From Bacteroidales bacterium (GTDB lineage Bacteria; Bacteroidota; Bacteroidia; Bacteroidales; Muribaculaceae): a DNA stretch of 6,313 nucleotides. The position numbers and the translations under genes are program-made. Below are positions 1 through 5,495 of this stretch, piece by piece. The stretch is from positions 1 to 6,313 of the forward strand of contig CAAFXX010000550.1 of assembly GCA_900767075.1 (NCBI GenBank). The letters run 5' to 3'. Each line of letters opens with the position of its first letter. Within the stretch, counting starts at the first letter, position 1. Under the pieces are notes generated by a model. It worked only from the letters and a program-made list of their open reading frames with translations, was not told where the DNA came from and searched no databases.

Positions 1-886
1 TGGCTGCGTTCTCTTGAAGCGGTTCCCCATCATAGGTTCGAAATTTATCAAAGCCGAAGAACTTCTTCAGATTGACCCGCACATCAAGTTTGCTGTTACA
101 GTAAGAGCATCCCTCTTCACATTTTGTATGCCGAAGAATTCTTACCACATTTTCTACGTCGGGAAAATTATACAATATCCAGGGCGGCGTGACAGACCTG
201 TGGTCAGTAGTCCCGATCAGGGCAAGCGCGTATGCCAGTTCACAAGGAGTTTGACTTATAACGCTTTCAATGTCAGCGTGCCCGCAAATTTTAGCGGAAT
301 ATTCGGACCGAATCAGATCTACCAATGTTTCTTTACGACTGGTTTTGGCGTTGACAAAAGCTAAAAATCCCTTGAATTCATCGCGATCCTGTAGCAACGT
401 CGAAAAGATTGTCTGGATAGAGGGAGAAAGACTTTTCCAACGGGCAACTTCATCCATAAGTAAATCACGAGCCTTTATGCAATCGTTGACAGGGTTGTTG
501 GCATGCTCGCTTATCAATTTGTCGTCTTTCAGCAAATGATGGTAGGGACGTTCAGGGAAAAGCAAGGGCGACATAAATAGTGTATCAACCAACAAATACC
601 CGATTGGACCCTCATCGAAGAGATATTTGGCGTCATGATTGATTATGTTGTGGCCGCATAAAAAATCAACTCCTTTCAAGAATGATATCAGTTCATGTTT
701 GTTCGGGGAATGATATACTGCCTCGTCCCATCTGACGGCTCCGATATCATGGATCTGTTTATCCTTTAATCCTACTTCTATATCCACAATACAATAGCGC
801 GACGTGTCATACGGAGCGTTTCGTGATTGAGCGAACCTCTTGTCGCCTCCATTAAATGTATCTATAATTCTATTCCAAATGGACAT
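1..886 (-). CDS. RecQ-family ATP-dependent DNA helicase with N-terminal DEDD exonuclease domain (C-terminally cut by window edge)
   Basis: An uninterrupted reading frame of 295 codons starts at ATG 886 and runs off the left edge, so the stop is not visible. Residues 31-145 look like a DEDD-family 3'-5' exonuclease: motif I is VDIE (D35, E37), motif II is GHNIINHD (H79-D85), and the motif III region NNPVNDC supplies D135. The usual motif III histidine appears to be asparagine here. Residues 146-255 are not assigned. A small cysteine cluster follows (C256, C260, C263). Residues 276-291 (FFGFDKFR, then LQ) fit RecQ motif 0, the nucleotide-binding signature just before the Walker A motif, so the helicase core should begin just outside the window. 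Known RecQ enzymes unwind DNA 3'-5' in repair and recombination; exonuclease fusion is known from WRN-type helicases. From memory, Bacteroidota encode long proteins of this layout. The start is supported by the promoter at 932-960. Exonuclease assignment is firm; the RecQ part rests on motif 0 and recall. Confidence 0.85.
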   Translation of the reverse strand, partial: MSIWNRIIDTFNGGDKRFAQSRNAPYDTSRYCIVDIEVGLKDKQIHDIGAVRWDEAVYHSPNKHELISFLKGVDFLCGHNIINHDAKYLFDEGPIGYLLVDTLFMSPLLFPERPYHHLLKDDKLISEHANNPVNDCIKARDLLMDEVARWKSLSPSIQTIFSTLLQDRDEFKGFLAFVNAKTSRKETLVDLIRSEYSAKICGHADIESVISQTPCELAYALALIGTTDHRSVTPPWILYNFPDVENVVRILRHTKCEEGCSYCNSKLDVRVNLKKFFGFDKFRTYDGEPLQENAA

Positions 887-916
887 TTATTTTGTTTAAG
901 GCATTGATCTCAAGTT

Positions 917-935
917 TTTGCGCTTCATGCGCAAA
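917..935. promoter_or_regulatory. Inverted repeat over the -7 element and predicted start site (operator or leader hairpin candidate)
   Basis: TTTGCGC (917-923) and GCGCAAA (929-935) form a perfect 7-bp dyad around the 5-base centre TTCAT. The right arm includes the TTTG half of the -7 element of the RecQ-exonuclease promoter, and the centre falls where transcription should begin. A repressor bound here could block the polymerase. As RNA the dyad would be only partly transcribed, so an operator is more likely than a terminator. No regulator can be named. Confidence 0.4.
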
Positions 936-960
936 GATACAAAATTACAGATAAAACAAA
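932..960 (-). promoter_or_regulatory. Bacteroidota-type promoter of the RecQ-exonuclease gene
   Basis: Read on the minus strand, 939-932 is TATCTTTG, an exact match to the Bacteroidota -7 consensus TAnnTTTG. A TTTG lies at 960-957 as a -33 candidate. The spacing is 17 bases, shorter than the usual 19-21, so the -33 part is less certain. Transcription would start near 925-927, leaving a leader of roughly 40 bases before ATG 886. No strong Shine-Dalgarno sequence is seen, which is normal for this phylum. Confidence 0.6.
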
Positions 961-1037
961 AAAATTATGCGCCGAAATATTTCAGTTCTTTATCATTAGC
1001 ATTGCTATGCAGTAGGGCGATAAAGATCTTTCCAACT

Positions 1038-1104
1038 AATATTTTGTGCCACATACTGAAGCCGAAGGCATCTCCCTACGAGTTAAATGCACATTTATTT
1101 TGTG
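1038..1104 (-). repeat. REP-like repeat, copy 1 (degenerate)
   Basis: On the minus strand this copy begins GTAGGGAGATGCCTTCGGC (1079-1061) and later reads ATGTGGCAC followed by an ATATT-like end (near 1038). It resembles copy 2 but has extra bases in the second hairpin arm, so the ACATGCC/GGCATGT stem is broken. On the plus strand, 1061-1104 aligns without gaps to 1297-1340 of copy 3, with 36 of 44 positions equal by my count. The shared unit therefore extends beyond the hairpin to a TATTTTGTG end. Confidence 0.65.
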
Positions 1105-1224
1105 CACGAACCATAAAAAGGCAACCTTAATGCATTGACAGGCGTTGAAAAGTATGAGGTCGGTTAATCATAGACAAAACATAAAGTATTTGTGCATTCA
1201 GTCGTATGATGGGACAACCGTCGT

Positions 1225-1250
1225 GTAGGGACATGCCTTAGGCATGTGGC
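1225..1250 (+). repeat. REP-like hairpin repeat, copy 2
   Basis: The unit GTAGGGACATGCC-TTA-GGCATGT occupies 1225-1247. Its arms ACATGCC (1231-1237) and GGCATGT (1241-1247) make a perfect 7-bp stem with a 3-base loop. The following GGCAC is shared with copy 1 in the same orientation sense. Copy 3 is the same unit inverted, differing by one loop base across 23 positions. Nothing nearby encodes the transposase that might move it. Confidence 0.8.
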
Positions 1251-1290
1251 ACGGTATATTTATATAACGCAGAGAGTCCGTCAGACACTG

Positions 1291-1340
1291 CTACATGCCG
1301 AAGGCATGTCCCTACAAATCAGACGCATATCTATTTTGTG
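1291..1340 (-). repeat. REP-like hairpin repeat, copy 3 (inverted relative to copy 2)
   Basis: ACATGCC (1293-1299), loop GAA, GGCATGT (1303-1309), then CCCTAC (1310-1315). This is the reverse complement of copy 2, with 22 of 23 bases equal. Copies 2 and 3 face each other about 45 bases apart, so a transcript through both could fold either as two small hairpins or as one long 23-bp stem. Bases 1316-1340 continue the similarity to copy 1, ending in TATTTTGTG. Confidence 0.8.
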
Positions 1341-1361
1341 TTTATATATAGTTTATGTTTA
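1335..1361 (+). promoter_or_regulatory. Weak promoter candidate for the LEA-like gene
   Basis: TTTG at 1335-1338 and TATGTTTA at 1354-1361 resemble the -33 and -7 elements, but the last -7 base is wrong and the 15-base spacing is short. The TTTG lies in the conserved end of repeat copy 3, so the repeat may contribute to expression. Downstream, 1393-1409 is very AT-rich with a tandem TTTAAAA, and no Shine-Dalgarno sequence precedes ATG 1417. The gene must be driven from somewhere in this gap; this is the best site I can see. Confidence 0.25.
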
Positions 1362-1416
1362 ATCGACAGCAATAAATAAGAAAGAAAGTAACATTTAAAA
1401 TTTAAAATTCATCATT

Positions 1417-1680
1417 ATGGACATCAACGCATTGAAAGACCAGGCAAAGGCTGCGGCTCAGTCGGCATTTGCAAGCGCCAAGGAAGCAGCCAAGGACGGC
1501 CTCGACGCCCTGAAGGAAAAGAGTGCCGAAGAGAAATCAAACCTGCAGAGCAACGCCTCGCAGAAAGGTTCTGAATTAAAGGACAAGGCTTCGGGTGTAT
1601 TCGATAAACTGAAAGACAAGGGAGCTGACCTACTCCGCGAGGCAGCCGACCGCATCGATCCCGACAAACGCCCCAAATAA
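1417..1680 (+). CDS. Small LEA-like, Ala/Lys/Asp-rich helical protein (hypothetical)
   Basis: A complete 87-residue protein with a single possible ATG start. It has 17 Ala, 15 Lys and 11 Asp, and no Cys, His, Thr, Trp or Tyr. There is no signal peptide or membrane segment, so it should be cytoplasmic. Residues 5-35 and 52-78 read as charged amphipathic helices with recurring (L/F)-K-D-K-x-A/G units such as LKDQAKAA, LKDKASG and LKDKGADLL; a Ser/Gln/Asn-rich linker lies between, and the tail DPDKRPK is basic. This composition and periodicity resemble group-3 LEA proteins, disordered proteins that fold on drying and protect proteins or membranes under stress. The resemblance is compositional only, and a nucleoid- or membrane-associated role is possible. 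The gene is monocistronic, with a repeat-filled upstream region and a strong terminator 15 bases after the stop. Codon usage is more GC-rich than the flanks, as expected for an Ala-rich gene. Confidence 0.75.
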   Translation: MDINALKDQAKAAAQSAFASAKEAAKDGLDALKEKSAEEKSNLQSNASQKGSELKDKASGVFDKLKDKGADLLREAADRIDPDKRPK

Positions 1681-1695
1681 CAGACCATGACACCC

Positions 1696-1740
1696 GCGGG
1701 TGTTGCATATTAAAAATGCAACACCCGCATTATTTTATAT
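1696..1740 (+). terminator. Intrinsic terminator of the LEA-like gene
   Basis: GCGGGTGTTGCAT (1696-1708) pairs perfectly with ATGCAACACCCGC (1716-1728), giving a 13-bp stem and a 7-base loop, followed by the T-rich ATTATTTTATAT. On the opposite strand the hairpin is followed by GGGTGTCATGG, not a T-run, so it should stop the plus-strand transcript much better than the convergent SNF2 transcript. A perfect 14-bp palindrome (1690-1703) overlaps the left arm and another (1732-1745) overlaps the T-rich tail. Confidence 0.9.
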
Positions 1741-1745
1741 AAAAT

Positions 1746-4700
1746 TCATTTTTCAAGGGTGAAGATGGAGCGTAATTCCGCATCGCTCATAGATGCCAGC
1801 CATTTTTCGCCGGTACCTACGGTCAGCTCCGCCAACTGCTTCTTATCCTGAATCATGGAGTTTATTTTTTCCTCGAAAGTTCCCTTGGTTATGAAACGAT
1901 AGACCTGTACATTCCTATGTTGTCCAATACGATAGGCACGGTCGGTTGCCTGTGCCTCCACAGCAGGATTCCACCACAGGTCATAATGAACCACATTGGT
2001 CGCCGCCGTCAGATTCAATCCGGTGCCCGCTGCCTTGAGCGACAGAATAAAGACCTGCGCCGAACGGATGTTCTGAAAACGGTCTATCATCTCACTACGT
2101 TTTTTAAGGGTAGTGCCGCCGTGATAAAACATCGAGGGAATGTCTTCCTTTTCAAGCATTTTCACAAGCAGATCGCCCATCTCCTTGAATTGAGTAAAGA
2201 TAAGCACTTTCTCTCCGCTTTCCACAATTGTGCGTACAAGATCAAGGAGCAACATGGATTTGCCGGAAAGCTCTGCATCCGCCTGTTTTGTTTTCAGGAA
2301 CTGAGCCGGGTGATTACATATCTGCTTAAGCGCCATTATCATCTGAAGCACAAGTCCTTCACGTTTGAAAAGGGAGGCATGGTCCTTTCCCTCCACACCC
2401 TCAATCTCACGCATTGCCTCGTTGAGGGTCTGCTGATAAAGGGCACTCTGGTCGGACGTGAGCGACGCATATTCATCACGTTCTATCTTATCGGGAAGAT
2501 CTGATATTATCGACTTGTCGGATTTCAGACGGCGAAGCATAAACGGAGCGGTTATCGCCTTGAATCTTTCAGCCACCTCTTTGCTGCCTTCGACCTGAAT
2601 CGGACGTCCGAACTGAGTATTGAATTCTTTCAGCGAGCCAAGCATTCCCTTGTTGGTGAAATTCATGATGCTCCAGAATTCTGACAGACGGTTCTCGACC
2701 GGGGTTCCGCTCATAGCGATGTGAGACTTAGCCGGAATTGAATTGACGGCCTTAGTCTGTGCCGTAGCCGTATTCTTTATATTCTGAGCCTCGTCGATAA
2801 CGAGCAGTTCCCATTTGAGTTTCTTGAGTTTAGTCACGTCACTACGCATCACGCCGTAAGACGTAAGTACTATTTCAGCGTTGATTGCATTAATGTCGCG
2901 TGCCGGACCGTGATAGATTTCAACATTCAATTCGGGTGCGAAACGCATGCACTCCTTTTGCCAGTTGGCAAGAAGTCCTGTCGGCACCACGATAAGCGCC
3001 CTGTGCTTTTCAAGCCGACAATCCTCCTTCAGCTTTAAAAGTACGGAAATCACCTGTAGTGTCTTTCCGAGACCCATATCATCGGCAATTACAGCTCCGA
3101 ATCCAAGCGAGAGATTATGCATCATCCATTCATATCCGCGTTGCTGATACGGACGCAATTCTGCCTGAAGTCCGACAGGCACCGGAATAGGAGGCATTTG
3201 CCGCAATCGGTCAAGAAGTTCACGACAGGCATCCGTGACATTCACCGGAGCATCCCCATAGCTCTTGGAAAGAGCAATCGCCAACAGTTCCTGCGATGAC
3301 AGCTTTCCGCACTTGGCAAGCTGCTTCCTCATTTTCTCCAGTTCTTCGGGAGATGCATATATGTAGCGACCTTTGAATTTAATAAGTTCTCCGGCACGCG
3401 TCATTATATTATTGAATTCATCTATCGACACAAGGGTGTCGCCCAAGGCAATTTCCCAATTGAATGTCAACAGATCGTCGAGACGCAGATAGGTCTTGCC
3501 GTCATTCTCCTTTCGGTCAATCTTCACGGAAACTTTGGGAGAGATAAGCTCATGGAGCGATTTGGGCATGGCAACCTCCACCCCGAGCAACCGCATAAGC
3601 GGCAATGTCTTGAACAGGAAAGGCACGAACGAACGCGAATCAAACGTAATCGGCTTTTCGCCATCCGCCATAATATAACCGCGCAGATCCGGAAGATAGT
3701 CAGTTAAAGCTGAAAGTCTGGCAATCACCTCAAGTTTCCTGTCGGCATATGCCGGATTATGTATAAATTCCGACAACGGCATATGCCTTTTGACTGCTCC
3801 TGCCGATTCCCCGACGGCAACAGACAGATTTACAGTAAAGCGCGAGCCCTTCTCTTCCACGAATATCACAAACTCTCCGTTATCGTTCAGAATGAAGAAT
3901 TTATCTGTCCATACTTTTATTCCGCCGGCAACTCCTCCCTGCCCGATAGCGTCGAACCGCTGTGGCTCGTTAAAAAAGAATAAACCTAAAAGAGGGTCGC
4001 TTATTATCTGAGAGCCACTTGCCGCCGCAATCATGGCTGTCAGCATATTCCATAAAAGCCATTCGCCGCTGTTCTCTATAACGTCCTTTTTAGAAATGTG
4101 TCTGACAGACGGCACACATTTGGTTACGGAATTTACAATTTGCCTGATTTTAGGATGTAAAAGCGCAGGCTGCCATATAATACGATACAATTTCCCATCA
4201 CTCACAATGCGTGGCACCACATCTTTTCTTGAAAGCAGATTGGCGGCAAGAAGCCACATTTTATGCATTGTTTCAACCCATGGCTGACTTGTGATATATG
4301 ATGCATGCGTGATACGGGATAATCGGCTCACAAAATCATTAAACGGCATACTTGTCTTCTTACCGTCAGCAATCATCGATACATCCGTTTCATAATCTTT
4401 GTTGATCTTGAACCCTATTTCTGTTCCAGCTTCAAATACAGCCATCCCGTCATCATTATCCAAGGCGGAATTAAGATTTTTAGCAACGTATTTAGCCGCG
4501 GTACCGAGATATTTTGTGTAAGTCTTTTTAAAGTTTCCGTCAATAGAGAACGGCGGATTATCGGAAAGAAGCTCGAGCAGATCATTTCCTATATCAGGAA
4601 GTTCTGAAAAATCGACATCAGGAGATTTCCATGTATCGTCACTTTCAGATGTTGCATCTGTATAATTTATCAGTTCACCGATATTTGCCGGAGCAAGTTG

Positions 4701-5234
4701 CTTCACAGCATTATCGGTCAGCAAACCTCGCTTTTTCAATTCGGCAAGCAAGTCAAGTCCATGGAGTTCGAAAACAAGAAATGGATTGTTGTCGATCTCC
4801 TCGCTTATCTTATATATCACGGCGGCAAGATGTTTGCAAGGAACAGCCCAATCCGGACAACTGCATTTCATGCCCAAGTCTTTCCATGAGGTCGGAAAAA
4901 CTTTCAGTCCGGATGATTCTGCAATGCGAAGCACTTCCGGATCAAGCTTCCGCTGCAGCAAAGAAGCAAGTATAAGCGGATGATCTACAAGACCGTCAAC
5001 AAAAGCCTTGACACGCATCTTATCGAATTGCGGCACTTCAATAGTCTCCTTATAGGGAGTCGGACGCGATCCTGCAACACGGGCGGAAATTTTACCGCCT
5101 TTAATCTCGATGCTTTTCACAGAACCATTGCGCGCGTACCGCGCTCCGCGCGGAAGGCGGTTGCCATAATCTATATGTGTCAGCGAGTCGAGCCATTTCT
5201 CTCCCCACCAAGTCGTTCCAAACTTCTTAGCCAT
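1746..5234 (-). CDS. SWIM zinc-finger SNF2-family DNA helicase/translocase
   Basis: A complete 1162-residue protein. The N-terminal part has a SWIM zinc finger with the pattern CxCx6CxH (C124, C126, C133, H135), expected to bind DNA or protein. Residues about 200-680 form a long middle region in the position of the bacterial SNF2-associated domain. The C-terminal motor is complete: Q-motif-like LRPYQQRG (693-700), Walker A DDMGLGKT (718-725), motif Ia near VVPTGLLANW (749-758), DEAQ box (814-817), motif III SGTP (842-845), motif IV VLIFTQF (1010-1016), motif V AAGTGLNL (1068-1075) and motif VI QATDRAYRIGQ (1095-1105). Such proteins use ATP to move along duplex DNA and remodel protein-DNA complexes; the exact role here is unknown. 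In Bacillus, SWIM and SNF2 proteins are encoded by neighbouring genes (ywqB, ywqA), while here they are one chain. ATG 5234 is supported by an AAGGA at 5241-5237 and the -7 element just upstream. The gene is monocistronic and convergent with the LEA-like gene. It appears intact. Confidence 0.96.
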   Translation of the reverse strand: MAKKFGTTWWGEKWLDSLTHIDYGNRLPRGARYARNGSVKSIEIKGGKISARVAGSRPTPYKETIEVPQFDKMRVKAFVDGLVDHPLILASLLQRKLDPEVLRIAESSGLKVFPTSWKDLGMKCSCPDWAVPCKHLAAVIYKISEEIDNNPFLVFELHGLDLLAELKKRGLLTDNAVKQLAPANIGELINYTDATSESDDTWKSPDVDFSELPDIGNDLLELLSDNPPFSIDGNFKKTYTKYLGTAAKYVAKNLNSALDNDDGMAVFEAGTEIGFKINKDYETDVSMIADGKKTSMPFNDFVSRLSRITHASYITSQPWVETMHKMWLLAANLLSRKDVVPRIVSDGKLYRIIWQPALLHPKIRQIVNSVTKCVPSVRHISKKDVIENSGEWLLWNMLTAMIAAASGSQIISDPLLGLFFFNEPQRFDAIGQGGVAGGIKVWTDKFFILNDNGEFVIFVEEKGSRFTVNLSVAVGESAGAVKRHMPLSEFIHNPAYADRKLEVIARLSALTDYLPDLRGYIMADGEKPITFDSRSFVPFLFKTLPLMRLLGVEVAMPKSLHELISPKVSVKIDRKENDGKTYLRLDDLLTFNWEIALGDTLVSIDEFNNIMTRAGELIKFKGRYIYASPEELEKMRKQLAKCGKLSSQELLAIALSKSYGDAPVNVTDACRELLDRLRQMPPIPVPVGLQAELRPYQQRGYEWMMHNLSLGFGAVIADDMGLGKTLQVISVLLKLKEDCRLEKHRALIVVPTGLLANWQKECMRFAPELNVEIYHGPARDINAINAEIVLTSYGVMRSDVTKLKKLKWELLVIDEAQNIKNTATAQTKAVNSIPAKSHIAMSGTPVENRLSEFWSIMNFTNKGMLGSLKEFNTQFGRPIQVEGSKEVAERFKAITAPFMLRRLKSDKSIISDLPDKIERDEYASLTSDQSALYQQTLNEAMREIEGVEGKDHASLFKREGLVLQMIMALKQICNHPAQFLKTKQADAELSGKSMLLLDLVRTIVESGEKVLIFTQFKEMGDLLVKMLEKEDIPSMFYHGGTTLKKRSEMIDRFQNIRSAQVFILSLKAAGTGLNLTAATNVVHYDLWWNPAVEAQATDRAYRIGQHRNVQVYRFITKGTFEEKINSMIQDKKQLAELTVGTGEKWLASMSDAELRSIFTLEK

Positions 5235-5236
5235 AA

Positions 5237-5257
5237 TCCTTATTAATCACAAAACTA
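5237..5257 (-). promoter_or_regulatory. -7 element and ribosome binding site of the SNF2 gene
   Basis: On the minus strand 5257-5250 reads TAGTTTTG, an exact TAnnTTTG match. No TTTG occurs at the usual 19-21 bases upstream; the nearest TTG is 24 bases away, so the -33 is poor. AAGGA at 5241-5237 sits two bases before ATG 5234. If this promoter is used, the leader is only about 10 bases and the ribosome site lies at the very start of the RNA. The -7 element begins two bases after the stop of the winged-helix fragment. Confidence 0.45.
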
Positions 5258-5259
5258 TT

Positions 5260-5382
5260 TTATTGCTTCAGAAATACTCTCCAACTCCCTTCTTTCTCAC
5301 CACGTTCCACATATTTTTTTGAGATCAGCTTATCCAACAGTTTTTGGACCGCTGAAATGCTAACGCCGGTTTCTTCTTTCAT
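5260..5382 (-). pseudogene. 40-residue winged-helix-like fragment (remnant or micro-ORF)
   Basis: From ATG 5382 to TAA 5262-5260 there are 40 codons. The residues TGVSISAVQKLLDKLISKKY look like the turn and recognition helix of a winged helix-turn-helix, and EKEGSWRVFL looks like the following wing strands. The frame is also open for a further 17 codons upstream (to a TGA near 5434), crossing the terminator palindrome, so the ORF may be the 3' end of a longer lost gene. Similar tails occur in AAA+ ATPases with a C-terminal winged helix and in AlbA-type transcriptional regulators; I cannot tell which. It could also be a short standalone DNA-binding peptide. No Shine-Dalgarno sequence is seen, and ATG follows the terminator T-run by 12 bases. 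Its stop abuts the SNF2 promoter element. Confidence 0.5.
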
Positions 5383-5394
5383 ATCAAAATCTTG

Positions 5395-5422
5395 AAAAAA
5401 GGTTGTATCGATACAACCTTTT
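5395..5422 (-). terminator. Intrinsic terminator with a perfect 26-bp palindrome, ending the toxin operon
   Basis: Bases 5397-5422 are fully self-complementary: AAAAGGTTGTA, the centre TCGA, then TACAACCTTTT. As RNA this gives an 11-bp stem with a 4-base loop. On the minus strand the hairpin ends in a run of six T (5400-5395), and on the plus strand in four T. It starts at the TAA of the 24-codon ORF (5423-5421), so it is well placed to end the toxin transcript. A perfect palindrome could also be a protein binding site. Confidence 0.85.
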
Positions 5423-5495
5423 AGGCATTTTCATACTTTTCATCAAGGATTGCATCAAAACTCCCAATGTCATTTCTTGCCTGCATAATTTTCAT
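5421..5495 (-). CDS. 24-residue micro-ORF coupled to the AbiEii-like gene
   Basis: ATG at 5495-5493 overlaps the TGA of the toxin gene (5494-5492) in the ATGA arrangement typical of translational coupling. The frame continues for 24 codons to TAA 5423-5421, where the terminator palindrome begins. The peptide starts MKIMQARND and ends DAILDEKYENA; it is acidic towards its end and has no membrane segment. The frame also remains open upstream inside the toxin gene (reading GKDRGNANER before the Met), so it could be an out-of-frame tail of a longer toxin. The FDAILDEKY part faintly recalls the first residues of some HigA/XRE-type antitoxins, but it is far too short to carry their DNA-binding domain. 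Expression is unproven. Confidence 0.35.
   Translation of the reverse strand: MKIMQARNDIGSFDAILDEKYENA

Larger units (their letters stand above)
887..1416. other. Repeat-bearing intergenic region without a convincing gene
   Basis: About 530 AT-rich bases separate two divergent genes. No reading frame here has a recognisable protein; the plus-strand frame 918-1130 crosses the RecQ promoter and one repeat copy and is rejected. The region contains the minus-strand promoter near its left end, three copies of a REP-like repeat (1038-1104, 1225-1250, 1291-1340), and the leader of the LEA-like gene at the right. An imperfect dyad GCACA...TGTGC lies at 1089-1105. The stretch 1105-1224 shows nothing I can assign. 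Confidence 0.7.

Noticed and set aside
14..539. Plus-strand reading frames opposite the left-edge gene
   Set aside because: They are shadows of the minus-strand RecQ-exonuclease frame, which has recognisable motifs and is open for all 295 codons; the plus-strand products show no family features.
918..1130. 70-codon plus-strand frame in the intergenic region
   Set aside because: It overlaps the minus-strand promoter, its dyad and repeat copy 1, and has no domain-like sequence.
1038..1340. CRISPR array
   Set aside because: There are only three copies, in mixed orientation and with unequal spacing, one is degenerate, and no cas gene is present.
1917..2504. 195-codon plus-strand frame inside the SNF2 gene
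   Set aside because: It lies opposite the strongly conserved helicase motifs IV-VI, so its openness follows from codon constraints on the other strand.
5421..5495. HigA/XRE antitoxin gene
   Set aside because: Only a faint N-terminal resemblance over about ten residues exists; the helix-turn-helix domain is absent, so this name is not justified.
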